From an uncultured Opitutaceae bacterium (lineage in GTDB: Bacteria; Verrucomicrobiota; Verrucomicrobiia; Opitutales; Opitutaceae), in contig CALFNN010000013.1 of assembly GCA_937902925.1 (NCBI GenBank), forward strand, positions 1-64,000: a DNA stretch of 64,000 nt. Reading direction: 5' to 3'. The notes under the pieces are model-generated. The model did no database searches and was not told where the DNA came from. It saw only the letters and a program-made list of their open reading frames with translations. Below are positions 28,831 through 37,142 of the stretch, one piece after another; the first letter of the stretch is position 1, and every line of letters starts with the position of its first letter. The translations under genes and the position numbers were made by a program.

Positions 28831-31635
28831 ATGGCGAACGCTCCTCTCGATCCCGCAGTCATCTCGCGCCTCCCGGCGCCGGGCGACAACGTCGCGATCG
28901 CCGTGCGCCGCCTCGAGGCCGGCACCGTGCTCGCGTTCCCCGACGGCCCGCGGACGCTCGCGCATACGGTCATGGAGGGCCATCGGTTCGCCACGGAAAA
29001 AATCGCGGCCGGCACGCCGCTGCTCTCGTGGGGCCTGCCGTTCGGCACCGCGCTCGCCGGCATCGCGCCCGGCGACTACGTGTGCAACCAGTCGATGCTC
29101 GACGCCCTCGCCGTCCGGCGCGTCGACAGGATCGTCCTGCCCGCGCAGCCGAATTTCTCCGACGACTTCACGCCTTTCCGTTTCGACGAAAAAACATTTC
29201 AGCCCGGGGCACCGGTGCCGCCCGCGCCGGCTCCCCGCACGTTTCAAGGCTACCGCCGGCCCGGTCGCCGCGGCGTCGGCACGCGCAACTTCGTCGTGAT
29301 CCTCGGGACGACCTCGCGCACCGCGAGTTTCGCCCGCCAGCTCGCCGCGCGGCTCCAACCCCTGGCGCGCGTGCACCCCGGCATCGACGGCATCGTCGCC
29401 ATCGCCCACACCGAGGGCGGCGGCCCGGAGCATCCGAACAACCTCACGGAAATCCTCCGCGCGCTCGCGGGCTTCGTCGTCCACCCCAACGTCGCCGCCG
29501 TCCTCGCCGTCGACCACGGCGTCGAGCCGGTCACGAACGCGATGCTCGGCGCGTTCCTGCGCGAGCATGGCTATCCGCTCGACGACGTGCCGCATGCGTT
29601 TCTCTCGCTCCGCGGCGGACTCGCCGCGGGCCTCGCCGCGGGCGAAAAAATCGTCCGCGGCTGGCTGCCCGCCGCGCACGCCCTCCGCCGCACCGCCGAG
29701 CCCGCCAGCGGCCTGCGCGTCGCGCTCCAATGCGGTGGCTCGGATGCGTTTTCCGGCGTGTCGGGCAACCCGCTCGCCGGCGCGATGGTCCACGAGGTCA
29801 TCCGGCACGGCGGCACCGGCGTGCTGACCGAGACCGACGAGCTGATGGGCGCCGAGGCCTACGTGCTGCGCAACGTCCGTGATCTCGCCCTCGCCCGCGC
29901 GCTGCTGGAAAAAATCTCCGCGTTCAAGACCCGCCTCTCGTGGCACGGCGTCACCGCCGAGAGCAATCCCTCGGGCGGCAACAAATTCCGCGGGCTCTAC
30001 AACATCGCCCTGAAATCGCTCGGCGCCGCGCACAAGAAGGACCCGCACACGCGCGTCGACGCCGTCATCGACTACGCCGCGCCGCTCGGCGCGCCCGGCT
30101 TCTACTTCATGAACGGCCCCGGCAACGACCTCGAGGGCATCGCCGGCCAGGTCGGGGCCGGCTGCAACCTGTTCCTCTTCGTCACCGGCAACGGCTCGAT
30201 CACGAATTTCCCGTTCGTGCCGACGCTCAAGCTCACGACGACCACCCGCCGCCACCAATTGCTGATCCACGAAATGGACATCAACGCCGGCCGCTACCTC
30301 GATGGCGAGCCGTTCGAGGCGCTCGCGGCGGAGTCGTTCGACACGCTGCTCGCCACCGCGTCCGGCCAAAAAACGAAGGGCGAGCACGCCGGCCATTCGC
30401 AGGTTTCCCTCTGGCGCAACTGGCGGCAGACCGACGGCTCACGACTCGCCGCCCTCCGCGCCCGCACCGCGCCCGATGGCGTCCCGCTGAAGGTGGGACC
30501 CTCTCTCTCGCTCGACAGGCTCGGGACCCTGAGCTTGTCGAACGGGCGGGCGGGCCTGGGTTCCGGTTCCGCCGCGCGCCCGCTCTCCGTTTTTCCCCTC
30601 GCCACCGGCCACGCCACCGAGCGCGTCGGCCTCGTGCTCCCGACCAGCCTTTGCTCCGCGCAAATTTCCCGGCTCGCCGCCGACCGGCTCAACGCCCACG
30701 GCATCGGGCACGCGCAGGGCATCTCGCGGTTCGTCGCGCTCGCGCACACCGAGGGCTGCGGCTTCGGCGGTGAGACAATGCATCAACTCCTCCACCGCAC
30801 CTATCGCGGTTACGTCACGCATCCGAACGTCGCCGCCGCGCTGCTGCTCGAGCACGGCTGCGAAAAAGTCCCGAACGACGTCATGCGCCGCCAACTCGAG
30901 AATGCCGGTGTGCCGCTGACACGTTTCGGCTGGGCGAGCGTCCAGCTCGACGGCGGCATTGCGAAGTCGCTCGACAAGATCGAGGCGTGGTTCGTCGAAA
31001 AACTTTCCTCGCTCCCGCCCGCCACCACGACGACCGCCGATCTGGGCGCGCTCTCGCTCGGCTTGATGACCGCCGCGCCCGTGGCGGACTCCACCGCGGT
31101 CGCGCTCGCCGCCGTCACGCACGCAGTCGTCGACGCCGGAGGCTCCGTGCTTCTGCCCGAAAGCGACCCGTTGCTCGCAAATCCGACTTACCGCACCGCC
31201 GTGCTCGGCGCGGCTTCGCCCCACGCCACGCTCGCCTACGGTCAGCCGCTCACGCAGCCCGGCCTGCACGTTGTCGCCAGCGAGACCGACCACTGGGTCG
31301 AGAATCTCACCGGCCTCGGCGGCTGCGGCGCCCATCTTGCGCTCACCGTCGTCTGCGGCCACGCGCAGCAGGGCCACCCGCTGCTGGCCGTAATCCAAGT
31401 CGCCGAGCCCGCACAACGCGGCACGCCCCTCGACAGGCTTGGGGCCCTGAGCTCGTCGAACGGGTTGCCCGCCGATGACATCGACGCGTTTCTCTCCGGC
31501 GACGCCGCGACCGATGAAGCCGCGCTGCTGTCGCTCATCGCCGCCGTCGCCCAGCGCGATCGCATCCCCGTCGCCAACGCGCAGGGCTTCGTCGATTTCC
31601 AGCTCACGCGCGGCGAACTCGGCGTGTCGACGTAG
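28831..31635 (+). CDS. uxaA-like: Altronate dehydratase-like protein with duplicated dehydratase half
   Basis: 934 residues, nearly twice the usual UxaA length (about 495). Residues 1-90 are the N-terminal SAF-type domain (RRLEAGTVLAFPDG, GHRFATEKIAAGTPLLSWGLP). Residues about 135-545 match the UxaA body: RRGVGTRNFVVIL, HTEGGGPEHPNN, HPNVAAVLAVDHG, ALQCGGSDAFSGVSGNPLAG, ESNPSGGNKFRG, MNGPGNDLEGIAGQVGAG. From about 585 on the central part repeats (ALAHTEGCGFGGETMH, HPNVAAALLLEHGCEK, GLMTAAP...), probably a degenerate second copy. Two palindromic repeats lie in frame, at residues about 561 and 867. UxaA converts altronate to 2-keto-3-deoxygluconate using Fe2+ or Mn2+. The product is inferred from family and from the uxaC/uxaE genes nearby. 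Confidence 0.85.
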   Translation: MANAPLDPAVISRLPAPGDNVAIAVRRLEAGTVLAFPDGPRTLAHTVMEGHRFATEKIAAGTPLLSWGLPFGTALAGIAPGDYVCNQSMLDALAVRRVDRIVLPAQPNFSDDFTPFRFDEKTFQPGAPVPPAPAPRTFQGYRRPGRRGVGTRNFVVILGTTSRTASFARQLAARLQPLARVHPGIDGIVAIAHTEGGGPEHPNNLTEILRALAGFVVHPNVAAVLAVDHGVEPVTNAMLGAFLREHGYPLDDVPHAFLSLRGGLAAGLAAGEKIVRGWLPAAHALRRTAEPASGLRVALQCGGSDAFSGVSGNPLAGAMVHEVIRHGGTGVLTETDELMGAEAYVLRNVRDLALARALLEKISAFKTRLSWHGVTAESNPSGGNKFRGLYNIALKSLGAAHKKDPHTRVDAVIDYAAPLGAPGFYFMNGPGNDLEGIAGQVGAGCNLFLFVTGNGSITNFPFVPTLKLTTTTRRHQLLIHEMDINAGRYLDGEPFEALAAESFDTLLATASGQKTKGEHAGHSQVSLWRNWRQTDGSRLAALRARTAPDGVPLKVGPSLSLDRLGTLSLSNGRAGLGSGSAARPLSVFPLATGHATERVGLVLPTSLCSAQISRLAADRLNAHGIGHAQGISRFVALAHTEGCGFGGETMHQLLHRTYRGYVTHPNVAAALLLEHGCEKVPNDVMRRQLENAGVPLTRFGWASVQLDGGIAKSLDKIEAWFVEKLSSLPPATTTTADLGALSLGLMTAAPVADSTAVALAAVTHAVVDAGGSVLLPESDPLLANPTYRTAVLGAASPHATLAYGQPLTQPGLHVVASETDHWVENLTGLGGCGAHLALTVVCGHAQQGHPLLAVIQVAEPAQRGTPLDRLGALSSSNGLPADDIDAFLSGDAATDEAALLSLIAAVAQRDRIPVANAQGFVDFQLTRGELGVST
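30511..30546. repeat. Palindromic repeat inside the uxaA-like gene, copy 1
   Basis: Arms tcgacaggctc (30,512-30,522) and gagcttgtcga (30,531-30,541) around gggaccct. It is translated in frame as DRLGTLSLSN. Relatives lie at 31,430-31,459 and 33,503-33,535. The repeat sits exactly at the junction between the UxaA body and its duplicated part. Confidence 0.7.
31430..31463. repeat. Palindromic repeat inside the uxaA-like gene, copy 2
   Basis: Arms tcgacaggctt (31,430-31,440) and gagctcgtcga (31,449-31,459) around ggggccct, translated as DRLGALSSSN. Same frame and nearly the same peptide as copy 1. Confidence 0.7.
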
Positions 31636-31710
31636 CGCCTGCGGCGAAGCTCCAATGAACCTCCAAACCGCGAGCCCCCCCAAAAAGTCCAGCGCTTCTT
31701 GGCCCTTGAT

Positions 31711-31750
31711 GCTCCCCTGGAGCTTGGATGTTGGTGCTTGGAGCTTCCCG
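31711..31750. repeat. GGAGCTTGG-type dispersed repeat between convergent genes
   Basis: GCTCCCCTGGAGCTTGGATG, TTGGTGCTTGGAGCTTCCCG fills most of the 117-bp gap between the uxaA-like gene and the beta-helix gene. Related to 15,651 and 19,394. Confidence 0.5.
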
Positions 31751-31752
31751 CG

Positions 31753-33435
31753 CTAGCGGACCGTCTCCCACGGCGCCCAGCCCTCGTCCCACTTCAAGTA
31801 GGCGCGGCGGCCGAACTCCAGCGGTGGACGTCCCGTTTCAAATGCGCCCAGGTCCGGCGCCTTGCCCGCGAAGTCGTCGTTGAAGTCCGGCAGTTTCTCG
31901 CCGGCGTCGATCACCGGGTCCGGCAGTGCGACGACGGGGTCGGTGACATTGCGCGTGCGGCCGCCGCCTAGGTCGACGGGAAAGCTGCCGTAGTGCACCG
32001 CGGTGACCCGCGCCGCCGGATAAAACTCCAGCCGGTGCGACGGCAGGAACGCCACCGCGCCGCGGACGCCGTGCGCCTCCTTCGCGGTGCCCTTCGCGTC
32101 GCCGGAATAAAAATCGTAATCGTAATCGCTCGCCGGCTCCTTCTCGAGCTTCGTGGCCAGCGCGCCGCGGCAGTCGAAGATATTGTTCCGCGAGACACAG
32201 TTCGGGTTTACGTGCGAGGTGAACGCGGTGAAGATCCCGCCCGGCTGGAGCGCCGTGTTGTGCAGGATGAACCGCCGCCCGCCGCCAAACTCGTCGCGCT
32301 CGCCCGTCTTGATTCCCGCGCCGCCCAGCGGGTCGCGATGCGTCCGCCGGCTCACGGCCCAGACGTTGCGGAAAACGTAGATCGGCCCGCGGGACACGCA
32401 CGCGGTCGCGATGCCGTTGTAGAAATGATCGAGGTAGTTGCCCCAGATCCGCACGTTCATGTCGGCGCCCTCGCTCTCGATCGCATCGTCCCAGCAGTTG
32501 CGGATGAAGTTGCCGTAGATGTCGGAGTCGCGGTTCGGGCTGCCCTCGCGCGAGAAATTGCTCCCGCCGCCGATGCCGTCGTTGAAGCCGTGATCCTCGG
32601 TCGACTGGACGTCGTTGTAGCGAATCACGTTTCCGCCGGTGCTGTTGATCAGGCTGACGCCCTGCGGTCCCGAGGGGTGGCCGGTCTCCCAGTCGTTCGA
32701 GCCGCCGCGCGGATATTCGATCAGGTTGCGCTGCACCGTGAGATTGCCGCAGCCCTTCTCCGCAAAGACTGCGCTGTCGAGATCGCCCTCGGCATCGCCG
32801 AAGGTCTTCGGCCCCGTAAACCGGCCCCAGCCGGTGATGTGACAATCCTCGACCACCACATCGTGATGTCCGGCCTTGATGAGCACGCCGTCCTGCGCCG
32901 CGTTGCGCAACTCCACGCCGCGCACGATCACGTAGTCGGCCGCGACGGTGATGTTGGCCACGGCCTGGTTCGCCGCATCGAGGCTCGTGCGCCCGCCGGC
33001 CGGCACCGTGACCAGATGATAACCCTGCGGGGTGCCGGACTCGGTGATCGTGAAATTCTCCGTGCTGTCGCCCGCGGGCAGCGTGGTCGTCTGGCCGATC
33101 GGAAAATGGTCGCTCCGCGTCCGTGCCGTGAGGGTCGCATCGTGGCCGCCCGCCGCGAGCCGGACCTCGTAGTCCGCATCCGGCATGAGCCCGACGATGC
33201 TTCCGCGGTATTGTCCGTCGCGCGGATCGTAGACGAGGTTCATCGCCGGCTGCCATACTCCGGCCCCGGCGCGCCGGAACTGCGCCGTGCCATCGCCCGC
33301 AGCCGGCGTGGTCCAGTAGAGCCCGAGGCATTCGAAGGTCGCGACGGCCGTCGGCGGCGAAGCCTCGGCGGCAGCGAGTCGGAGCGCAGCGCAGGCGGGC
33401 GACAGCAAAAACAAGCAGAGCAAGCGGGGATTCAT
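31753..33435 (-). CDS. Secreted right-handed parallel beta-helix protein
   Basis: 560 residues from ATG 33435, with a signal peptide (LLCLFLLSPACAALRLAAAEA). Residues 30-130 resemble a fibronectin-like or purple-phosphatase-like N-terminal domain. From about 160 to 460 the chain shows beta-helix coils rich in V-I-V-x-G and N-x-I patterns (YVIVRGVELRNA, DVVVEDCHITGWG, NVIRYNDVQSTEDHGFND, DSDIYGNFIRNCWDDAIE). The fold is shared by pectate lyases, polygalacturonases and alginate epimerases; catalytic residues cannot be assigned. Neighbouring pectin genes favour a uronate-polymer lyase. Its stop is close to a dispersed repeat. Confidence 0.75.
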   Translation of the reverse strand: MNPRLLCLFLLSPACAALRLAAAEASPPTAVATFECLGLYWTTPAAGDGTAQFRRAGAGVWQPAMNLVYDPRDGQYRGSIVGLMPDADYEVRLAAGGHDATLTARTRSDHFPIGQTTTLPAGDSTENFTITESGTPQGYHLVTVPAGGRTSLDAANQAVANITVAADYVIVRGVELRNAAQDGVLIKAGHHDVVVEDCHITGWGRFTGPKTFGDAEGDLDSAVFAEKGCGNLTVQRNLIEYPRGGSNDWETGHPSGPQGVSLINSTGGNVIRYNDVQSTEDHGFNDGIGGGSNFSREGSPNRDSDIYGNFIRNCWDDAIESEGADMNVRIWGNYLDHFYNGIATACVSRGPIYVFRNVWAVSRRTHRDPLGGAGIKTGERDEFGGGRRFILHNTALQPGGIFTAFTSHVNPNCVSRNNIFDCRGALATKLEKEPASDYDYDFYSGDAKGTAKEAHGVRGAVAFLPSHRLEFYPAARVTAVHYGSFPVDLGGGRTRNVTDPVVALPDPVIDAGEKLPDFNDDFAGKAPDLGAFETGRPPLEFGRRAYLKWDEGWAPWETVR

Positions 33436-33502
33436 GCCCGTGTTCTGGGGCGCCGGCGCCGGGCTTGCAATCGCGCGGACGCGGCGCATGTTGCCGCTCT
33501 CC

Positions 33503-33535
33503 CTCGACTTGGCTCGGGACCCTAGCTGGTCGAGC
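33503..33535. repeat. Palindromic repeat, extragenic copy
   Basis: Arms ctcgacttggctc and agctggtcgag around gggaccct. Same family as the two copies inside the uxaA-like gene. It lies 68 bp upstream of the beta-helix gene start and 80 bp before tmRNA. Confidence 0.6.
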
Positions 33536-33568
33536 GGGCCGTTCTTTGATTGGTCTGCACCCAATCCG

Positions 33569-33610
33569 GTGACAGCGCTTGTCACCCGTCACTTCCCCAC
33601 TTGTCACTTT
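33569..33610 (+). promoter_or_regulatory. Cluster of TGTCAC elements before ssrA
   Basis: The 40 bp before tmRNA hold gtgaca-N5-tgtcac (an inverted pair) and two further (c)gtcac copies (CTTGTCACCCGTCACTTCC, CTTGTCACTTTT). They may be repeats of an activator or repressor site or simple sequence. A clear sigma-70 promoter was not recognised. Confidence 0.3.
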
Positions 33611-33612
33611 TT

Positions 33613-33970
33613 GGGGGTGTTCTGGATTCTACCCTTGGTTGGAGTGCGCCGCTGCCTGTCGAGAGTCGTGGGTCTCTCGTTAAATCCCCTGCGACAAAAA
33701 TAATAGGCAACTACGAAGAAATGCCCCTGGCTGCTTAATTAAAGCAACCACGTTTGCCCGGCGACACCTGCTAGCCGGAGCGAACGTCGACAGCAGGCAT
33801 AGCGCGCGGCGCCGTCCGCGGACTGCGCGCCGTATCTTCATCCGGGGACTGGCCGGGGCCTGAGCGCGTGTGATCGCTTGGCCACGGTGAGATCAAAGTC
33901 ACGCTAAACATGGTAGACGCGGTGCGCGAAGGTCAGGGGCACGCGGGTTCAACTCCCGCCACCTCCACCA
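33613..33970 (+). ncRNA. ssrA: Transfer-messenger RNA (tmRNA)
   Basis: Rescues stalled ribosomes with SmpB by trans-translation. The 5' end gggggtgttctggattctac and the 3' end cgcgggttcaactcccgcc then acctccacca match bacterial tmRNA. The acceptor stem pairs gggggtg (33,613-33,619) with cacctcc plus A and an encoded CCA; the T arm gcgggttcaactcccgc is intact. The tag frame most likely starts at GGC 33,706 and reads G-N-Y-E-E-M-P-L-A-A, followed by TAA TTAA. AAAATAATA before the resume codon resembles the E. coli AAAATAGTC context. Length 358 nt, one-piece type. This gene is not detectable as an ORF and is strongly supported by both ends. Confidence 0.93.
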
Positions 33971-33976
33971 TTCACG

Positions 33977-34033
33977 ATTCCGCCGCCGTTGCATCATGAC
34001 AAAAAATCATGATGTAACGCGGCGGAATTTTTT
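33977..34033 (+). terminator. Long terminator of ssrA
   Basis: Starts 7 bp after the tmRNA CCA. The stem attccgccgc (33,977-33,986) pairs with gcggcggaat (34,019-34,028) and continues inward through cgttgcatcatga / tcatgatgtaacg with one bulge and one mismatch, loop caaaaaa. Six T follow at 34,028-34,033. About 22 bp of pairing, unusually long. Confidence 0.88.
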
Positions 34034-34120
34034 GCGTGCTGCCGGCCGGGGACACGCCGTTCCCCGCCCAATTTCCTCCCGGCTCCGCTCCGTCACCCCG
34101 CGCTCGGACGACAGGCGGCC

Positions 34121-36877
34121 TCACGGTCCCGGGTTCACGACGACCTGGGCCGTCACGTCGACGCCGTCCTGCAGCAACACCGCCTTGTTGGTCTGGGCCG
34201 GAAGATCGCCCGCCCCGCGGGAGGTGCTGCCGGCCGTAAACTTGAGTTGCGCGAGTCCCGCGACCTTCACTGGCTGGCCGTTCGACTGCACCAAGTCGCC
34301 CCCGGTGATTCGCGTGTCCGGCGACGAGCCGATGATGAACACCGGCGTCGCGGCGGCGAAGGCGTTGATGTCGCCGAGGAACACCGGCCCGGTGAACTGC
34401 ACGCCGGGTGCATAGATTCCCGTCAGGCCCGTCGTCGCGAGGCAGCTCGCATTCGCCGCGCGCACGCCGCCGAATTTCCCGTTCGCGCTCGTGATCGCGA
34501 TGAACCCGATGTCCGCCACTCCGTCGTAGGCCGTCGACGCATGCCCGGCAAAGAGCGCGCTGCCGTTGTTCGCGGGATTGTTCGTCGCACTGACCGGCGA
34601 CAGGATGTCATACGCACCCGTCGGGTCGAACGCGGTGGCCCGGCCCACGGTGAAGATCGAGACGTTGCTCGTTTCGTCGGCCCCCGTGATGACGATCCCG
34701 GCGTGGCCTTTGAGGTAAGCCTGATTCTGGTTGTAGTTCAACGGCACGGCGGGACCGGAGGCACCGTCCAGCACGAGGGCCAGGGTGCCGCGACCGGCGA
34801 ACTCCACCTGCACGATGTCGTCGTTCAGGTCGATGTAGGAGGTCCGCACGGTATAGCCCGGCGTGGTGATCGCCTCCGCCGCGCCGGTCAGGAGCACCTG
34901 GTCGTAGTAGTTGCGGTTCGGGTGCTGCTGATGCACCAGCACCACCGTCCCGGCGCCGACCACCTCGGTCGTCGCGGACCCGCCGACGATGGCGGGGTCG
35001 CTCGCGACGGTCCCGTTCACGCCGGTGACCAGCGCGGTGTAGAGGCCGGCGTTGGCGGGTTGGAAGTTGGAGACGGCGAGAGTGGCGGCGGTGGCGGCGG
35101 GAACGGAATACGCGAAGGCGCCGTTGCCCACCGCGACCGGAGCATGGACGGCGAGCGATTCGGCCGCGGACGTCACCCAGGGAGTCACCGAAGTCGTCCC
35201 GAGCCCCTGCAGGTGGAAGGTGTGACTGACCGCGGCCCCGGTATTGTTGACCGCGACGATGGCGAAGGCGCCGCTGACCGGATTCCGAAAGGCCGAGATG
35301 GCCAGCGAACTGTCGTTGACCGGGACGTCGAGGCGCACGTCGCCGGGGCGGATGAAGCGGCTGAACTGGCCCATGACGTAGGCGCGGGGCTGCAGCGTGC
35401 CGGAGGCGTTGAGCAGGCCGTTCGCGTCGCCGATGGTCTTCCACCAGACATAGCCGCTCATGCTGCCAACGGTGAGGCAATCCTGCACTTGCCTGGCGGT
35501 CGCCACGGCGGAGGCGACGGTCTGGTCGTTCTCCAGATACTCGGTCATCCACGTGTGCTTGCCGACCGCGTGCGCCAGCGGGTAGTCGCGAATCGTGGCG
35601 CCGTAGAGGTGTCCGCCGACGTAGGCCACATGCGCCGCCGCGAGAGGGTCGTTCAGCGTCGCATCGGAAACCGCCTGGCTGTAGCCGTAGGACTCCGGCA
35701 TCATGACGGGCACCTTGAGACCGCCGGCGAAATCGCGGCAGAAGGTCTCGAACTGCGCCGCCGTCCACTGGCACCCTTCGTAACTCGGGTCGAAGTCGGG
35801 CTCGTTCTGGAGCGACACGACGGACACCGGCGCGCCGTTGGCCGCCATCGTGTCGGTGAAGGAGTTCAGGTAATCGACGAAGTTCTGATACTGGGCCGGC
35901 AGCAGCGAGCCATGGACGGTATTGCCGTTGTCCTTCATCGACGCGGGCGGGGTCCACGGCGTGGCGAGAATCTTCGCGCCGCGGGCGTGCGCCTTTTGCC
36001 CGTTTGCGATGGGATCGCCCCAATCGCCTATGCCCACGGGCGAGATGCGCACGCGGATCAGCGTCAGGCCCATCTGGTTCGGGCCGGTGCCGTAGAGCGC
36101 GTCCATCTGCGCGTCGGTGAGCCGCGTGATCCCCGCGTCGAGAAAAGCCGTGCCGGCGCCAAAACCGTCGACGACCTGGTGCGTGACCGCGGCATTGATC
36201 GTGCTCGAGGTCGGCGGCGTGGCGGTGGCGGTGCCGTAGACTGCCAACGCGAAATCGCGCGCATTGCTGCCGTTGATCCACGAGCGGTTACGATAGGCCG
36301 CGCCACCGGCGTAGGAGTCCGTGATGCCACGCAGCCAGCTGATCGGGCCTCCCGACCCGGCCAGCTCGAACGCATACAAGCGGCCGGCGACGAGCGTGAC
36401 CCGGTCGCTGCCGGAAAAATCCAGCTGCAGCACTCCGTTCGGTTGCGGCGTGTAGGCGATCGGGAGTCCACTGCCGCCGCCGAGCAGGTTGACGCCGGCA
36501 ACGTAGCCCGACGGATTTGGCGCCAGTTGTCCGCCCAGATCGTAGAGGTTGATCGTCAGCGGCGCCGATCCGCCCGTGCCCGTGCCGCCACCCGCGTAGA
36601 GGCAGAGGCGATCGAGCAGATAGCTGCTGGTGACTGGAACGGTGAAGGTCTCGGCGTAACTCGCGGCCGAGGCGGAAAATCCCTCCGCAACGGACGTTTC
36701 ACCGCCGGGGTTGGTGACCGTCGCGACGATCGGCGCTCCGGCCCAGCTCGTCGCGCCGGGCGCCGCGTTGCCGGCGACGGTGACGTCGGCGCGGGCTTTC
36801 GATCCGGGGAGCACCGCGGTCACCGCCGCCAGCAGGGAAAGGAGGGGAGAGACGATCTTGCGACAGGGATGATCCAT
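34121..36877 (-). CDS. Secreted glycoside hydrolase family 30 protein (xylanase-like)
   Basis: 918 residues from ATG 36877, with a signal peptide ending ARADVTV. Residues 30-230 are a beta-rich N-terminal domain. The GH30 barrel starts with QVVDGFGAGTAFLD near 255 and includes TLIRVRISP, ILATPWTPPASMKDNG, the acid/base Glu359 in SLQNEPDF and the nucleophile Glu446 in TWMTEYLEN, followed by GYVWWKTIGD. This order resembles GH30_8 glucuronoxylanases. The C-terminal 330 residues contain VVLVHQQHPNRNYYDQVLL and later beta-repeat modules, probably for binding or cell-surface attachment. Substrate likely glucuronoxylan or a related uronate-bearing hemicellulose. Confidence 0.83.
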   Translation of the reverse strand: MDHPCRKIVSPLLSLLAAVTAVLPGSKARADVTVAGNAAPGATSWAGAPIVATVTNPGGETSVAEGFSASAASYAETFTVPVTSSYLLDRLCLYAGGGTGTGGSAPLTINLYDLGGQLAPNPSGYVAGVNLLGGGSGLPIAYTPQPNGVLQLDFSGSDRVTLVAGRLYAFELAGSGGPISWLRGITDSYAGGAAYRNRSWINGSNARDFALAVYGTATATPPTSSTINAAVTHQVVDGFGAGTAFLDAGITRLTDAQMDALYGTGPNQMGLTLIRVRISPVGIGDWGDPIANGQKAHARGAKILATPWTPPASMKDNGNTVHGSLLPAQYQNFVDYLNSFTDTMAANGAPVSVVSLQNEPDFDPSYEGCQWTAAQFETFCRDFAGGLKVPVMMPESYGYSQAVSDATLNDPLAAAHVAYVGGHLYGATIRDYPLAHAVGKHTWMTEYLENDQTVASAVATARQVQDCLTVGSMSGYVWWKTIGDANGLLNASGTLQPRAYVMGQFSRFIRPGDVRLDVPVNDSSLAISAFRNPVSGAFAIVAVNNTGAAVSHTFHLQGLGTTSVTPWVTSAAESLAVHAPVAVGNGAFAYSVPAATAATLAVSNFQPANAGLYTALVTGVNGTVASDPAIVGGSATTEVVGAGTVVLVHQQHPNRNYYDQVLLTGAAEAITTPGYTVRTSYIDLNDDIVQVEFAGRGTLALVLDGASGPAVPLNYNQNQAYLKGHAGIVITGADETSNVSIFTVGRATAFDPTGAYDILSPVSATNNPANNGSALFAGHASTAYDGVADIGFIAITSANGKFGGVRAANASCLATTGLTGIYAPGVQFTGPVFLGDINAFAAATPVFIIGSSPDTRITGGDLVQSNGQPVKVAGLAQLKFTAGSTSRGAGDLPAQTNKAVLLQDGVDVTAQVVVNPGP

Positions 36878-36984
36878 GGAGTTAAAGGCGCCCGGAACAC
36901 CCCGCTGCCATAAAAGCGCAGGCCGGGGCCCGGGGCCGGTTTCGGAGACGACACCGGACACGCCCGATCACCCAATGTTAAGAG

Positions 36985-37010
36985 CCGGTTCATCCTCACA
37001 TTAGAACCGG
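36985..37010. promoter_or_regulatory. Inverted repeat CCGGTTC-N12-GAACCGG in a divergent promoter region
   Basis: Perfect 7-bp arms in the 265-bp gap between the GH30 gene and the oligogalacturonate lyase gene. Spacing of 19 bp between arm starts fits a dimeric regulator binding two major grooves, or a hairpin in the GH30 leader. Nothing else is recognised in this gap. Confidence 0.4.
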
Positions 37011-37142
37011 GGTCCGCCTGCCGCCGGCGCGCGGAATCGCCCGCGATTCCTTTGCCCCGGAGACCAATTTCCGCAACGTGCTCCGGTCGGCCTCGTCAGG
37101 CCAAGCCGGGAGCCTCCGTCCGTTTTACCCACCCCAAGTCCC

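Noticed and set aside
33613-33970. 3' end read as a tRNA gene
   Set aside because: The T arm and CCA look like tRNA, but no D or anticodon arm fits within 75 nt; the matching 5' half lies 280 nt upstream, so it is tmRNA.
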